From assembly GCA_030549775.1 (NCBI GenBank), contig CM060172.1:124113122-124177121 (forward strand): a DNA stretch of 64,000 bases, in the 5' to 3' direction. Made by a program: the position numbers and the translations under genes. Every line of letters begins with the position of its first letter. The first letter of the stretch is position 1. Shown here one piece after another: positions 63,130-64,000 of the stretch. Origin of the DNA: Tamarix chinensis. Its lineage: Eukaryota; Streptophyta; Magnoliopsida; Caryophyllales; Tamaricaceae. The notes below the pieces were generated by a model. That model had not been told where the DNA came from, did no database searches, and saw only the letters and a list, made by a program, of their open reading frames with translations.

Positions 63130-63785
63130 TAACATCAACAACGGTTAAGCACTCGTTGTTGATGTTATAAAACAGCGTGTAATGTCTAAAACCACAACGG
63201 TTATATACCCGATATTTAACTTCTTATTAACAACGGGTTATTACCCGTTCTGGAAATATAAAGGCAGCGGGTAACTATACTATTCGACAACGGCTATATA
63301 GAAAATTAACAACGGGTGTTTACCGTTGTCGTTATTATTAAACAACGGATCTATATAAAATTAACAACGGGTTTTTAACCGTTGTTGTTCTTATTAGACA
63401 ACGGATATGGATAATATTAACAACAGATGTTTAACCGTTGTTGTTATTATTAGACAACGGGTATCTGTAATATTAACAACGGGTATTTACCCGTTGTCTT
63501 TAGAATTCAACAACGGATATCTTGAATATTAACAACGGGTGTTTAACCGTTGTGTTTAATATTCAACAACGGATATATGGAATATTTACAACGGGTGCCT
63601 AACCGGCGTGGTTGTAATTCAACAACGGATATGTTGAAGATCAACAACGGGTATTTAACTGTTGTCTGAGAAATTCAACAACGGTGACTGGAACCGTTGT
63701 CTTTGAATTCTATTAAAGACATCGCATACATTTATAACGGACGTTACGCGTTGTAGGTTATATAAGTAACCGTTGTCTTTGATAG
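63130..63785. repeat. Right subterminal repeat array
   Basis: Several dozen copies of ACAACGGGT, ACCGTTGT and ACAACGGAT-type motifs. Often a plus copy is followed within ~20 bp by its inverse (ACAACGGGTxxTTAACCGTTGT), giving many potential small hairpins. It is denser than the left array. Confidence 0.92.
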
Positions 63786-63799
63786 TTTATGTTGTTGTG

Positions 63800-63802
63800 T
63801 TA
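63800..63802. other. Target-site duplication, right copy (TTA)
   Basis: TTA directly after the right terminus TGTTGTTGTG. Confidence 0.9.
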
Positions 63803-64000
63803 TTGAAAAACATATTAAATAAATTTAAAAAATTGTGAAAAATAATAGGAAGGTTCAAAATAATATTAGGAACCTATATTTATAACTATTTGATAAAGGA
63901 ATTAATTTAGAACAAAAAAATGGGGGACAATTTATGCAAAAAAAAAAAGAAAAAAAAAAGAAATGGAAGATCACTTGTCCGTCTATATACTATGCTACCA

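Larger units (their letters stand above)
49576..63799 (+). mobile_element. Complete 14.2 kb CACTA-superfamily transposon with captured genes
   Basis: The left end reads CACAACAACAAAAGTTA and the right end, read inwards, CACAACAACATAAACTA. A perfect TTA duplication flanks them (49573-49575 and 63800-63802), matching the 3-bp duplication of CACTA elements. Subterminal arrays of ACAACGGGT/ACAACGGTT motifs occupy both ends. Inside, on plus, are a TNP2-type transposase (51284-54628), a multi-exon Transposase_24/ULP1 gene (54783-58936) and captured host fragments (59513-62886, one antisense). The terminus differs from the textbook CACTA by having A at position 4. Only a few disabling mutations are visible, so it is fairly young. 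Confidence 0.93.

Overview
The window is nuclear DNA of a flowering plant, probably a large and repeat-rich genome. It is AT-rich and holds spliced eukaryotic genes, a plant CYP76-like cytochrome P450 and plant-type transposons (CACTA, hAT, MULE/FAR1, Ty3-gypsy with very long LTRs, and a Cassandra-type 5S-bearing LTR). The species cannot be named from the sequence. No intact host gene was found. Nearly all of the window is layered mobile DNA, and most long open frames are artefacts of microsatellites or purine/pyrimidine tracts.

Layout. 1-15.5 kb: nested Ty3-gypsy debris. The clearest piece is a minus-strand element with a ~4.9 kb 5' LTR (7696-12602), an initiator-Met-type primer binding site, a broken gag with a zinc knuckle, a polypurine tract and a truncated 3' LTR (4788-5818). 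15.5-20.0 kb: a 4.5 kb non-autonomous hAT-like element with near-perfect 8-bp target duplications, filled with ~0.28-0.35 kb and ~0.14 kb tandem repeats. 21.7-27.3 kb: a minus-strand CYP76-like P450 pseudogene of two exons. A 2.0 kb CACTA derivative sits in its intron and a 369-bp CACTA-like MITE interrupts its second exon. 29.4-30.9 kb: a second, smaller hAT-like element of the same family, with another small element nested inside. 32.1-38.5 kb and 43.6-47.9 kb: long gypsy LTRs in opposite orientations, sharing tandem modules. 39.3-40.6 kb: a decayed MULE/FAR1-type transposase. 42.3-42.7 kb: a Cassandra-type LTR.

49,576-63,799 is the most notable object: a complete 14.2 kb CACTA-superfamily transposon bounded by a perfect TTA target duplication. 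Its termini read CACAACAACA rather than CACTA. Both ends carry arrays of an ACAACGGGT-like motif. It encodes a TNP2-type transposase broken by one in-frame TGA (probably CGA to TGA). It also has a multi-exon second gene joining Transposase_24-like and DUF8039-like regions to a C-terminal Ulp1/C48 cysteine protease that keeps its catalytic residues. Downstream it carries intron-containing fragments of host genes: a KIX-like (MED15-like) fragment with a duplicated exon, and an antisense fragment of plastid CLPR2. The element is therefore a gene-capturing CACTA with its own SUMO-protease-like enzyme, only lightly damaged.

How the parts relate: TNP2 would be the catalytic transposase, and the second gene may bind the subterminal repeats and/or remove SUMO or process proteins. 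The two small CACTA-like elements at the P450 locus have different terminal and subterminal sequences, so they probably belong to other CACTA families.
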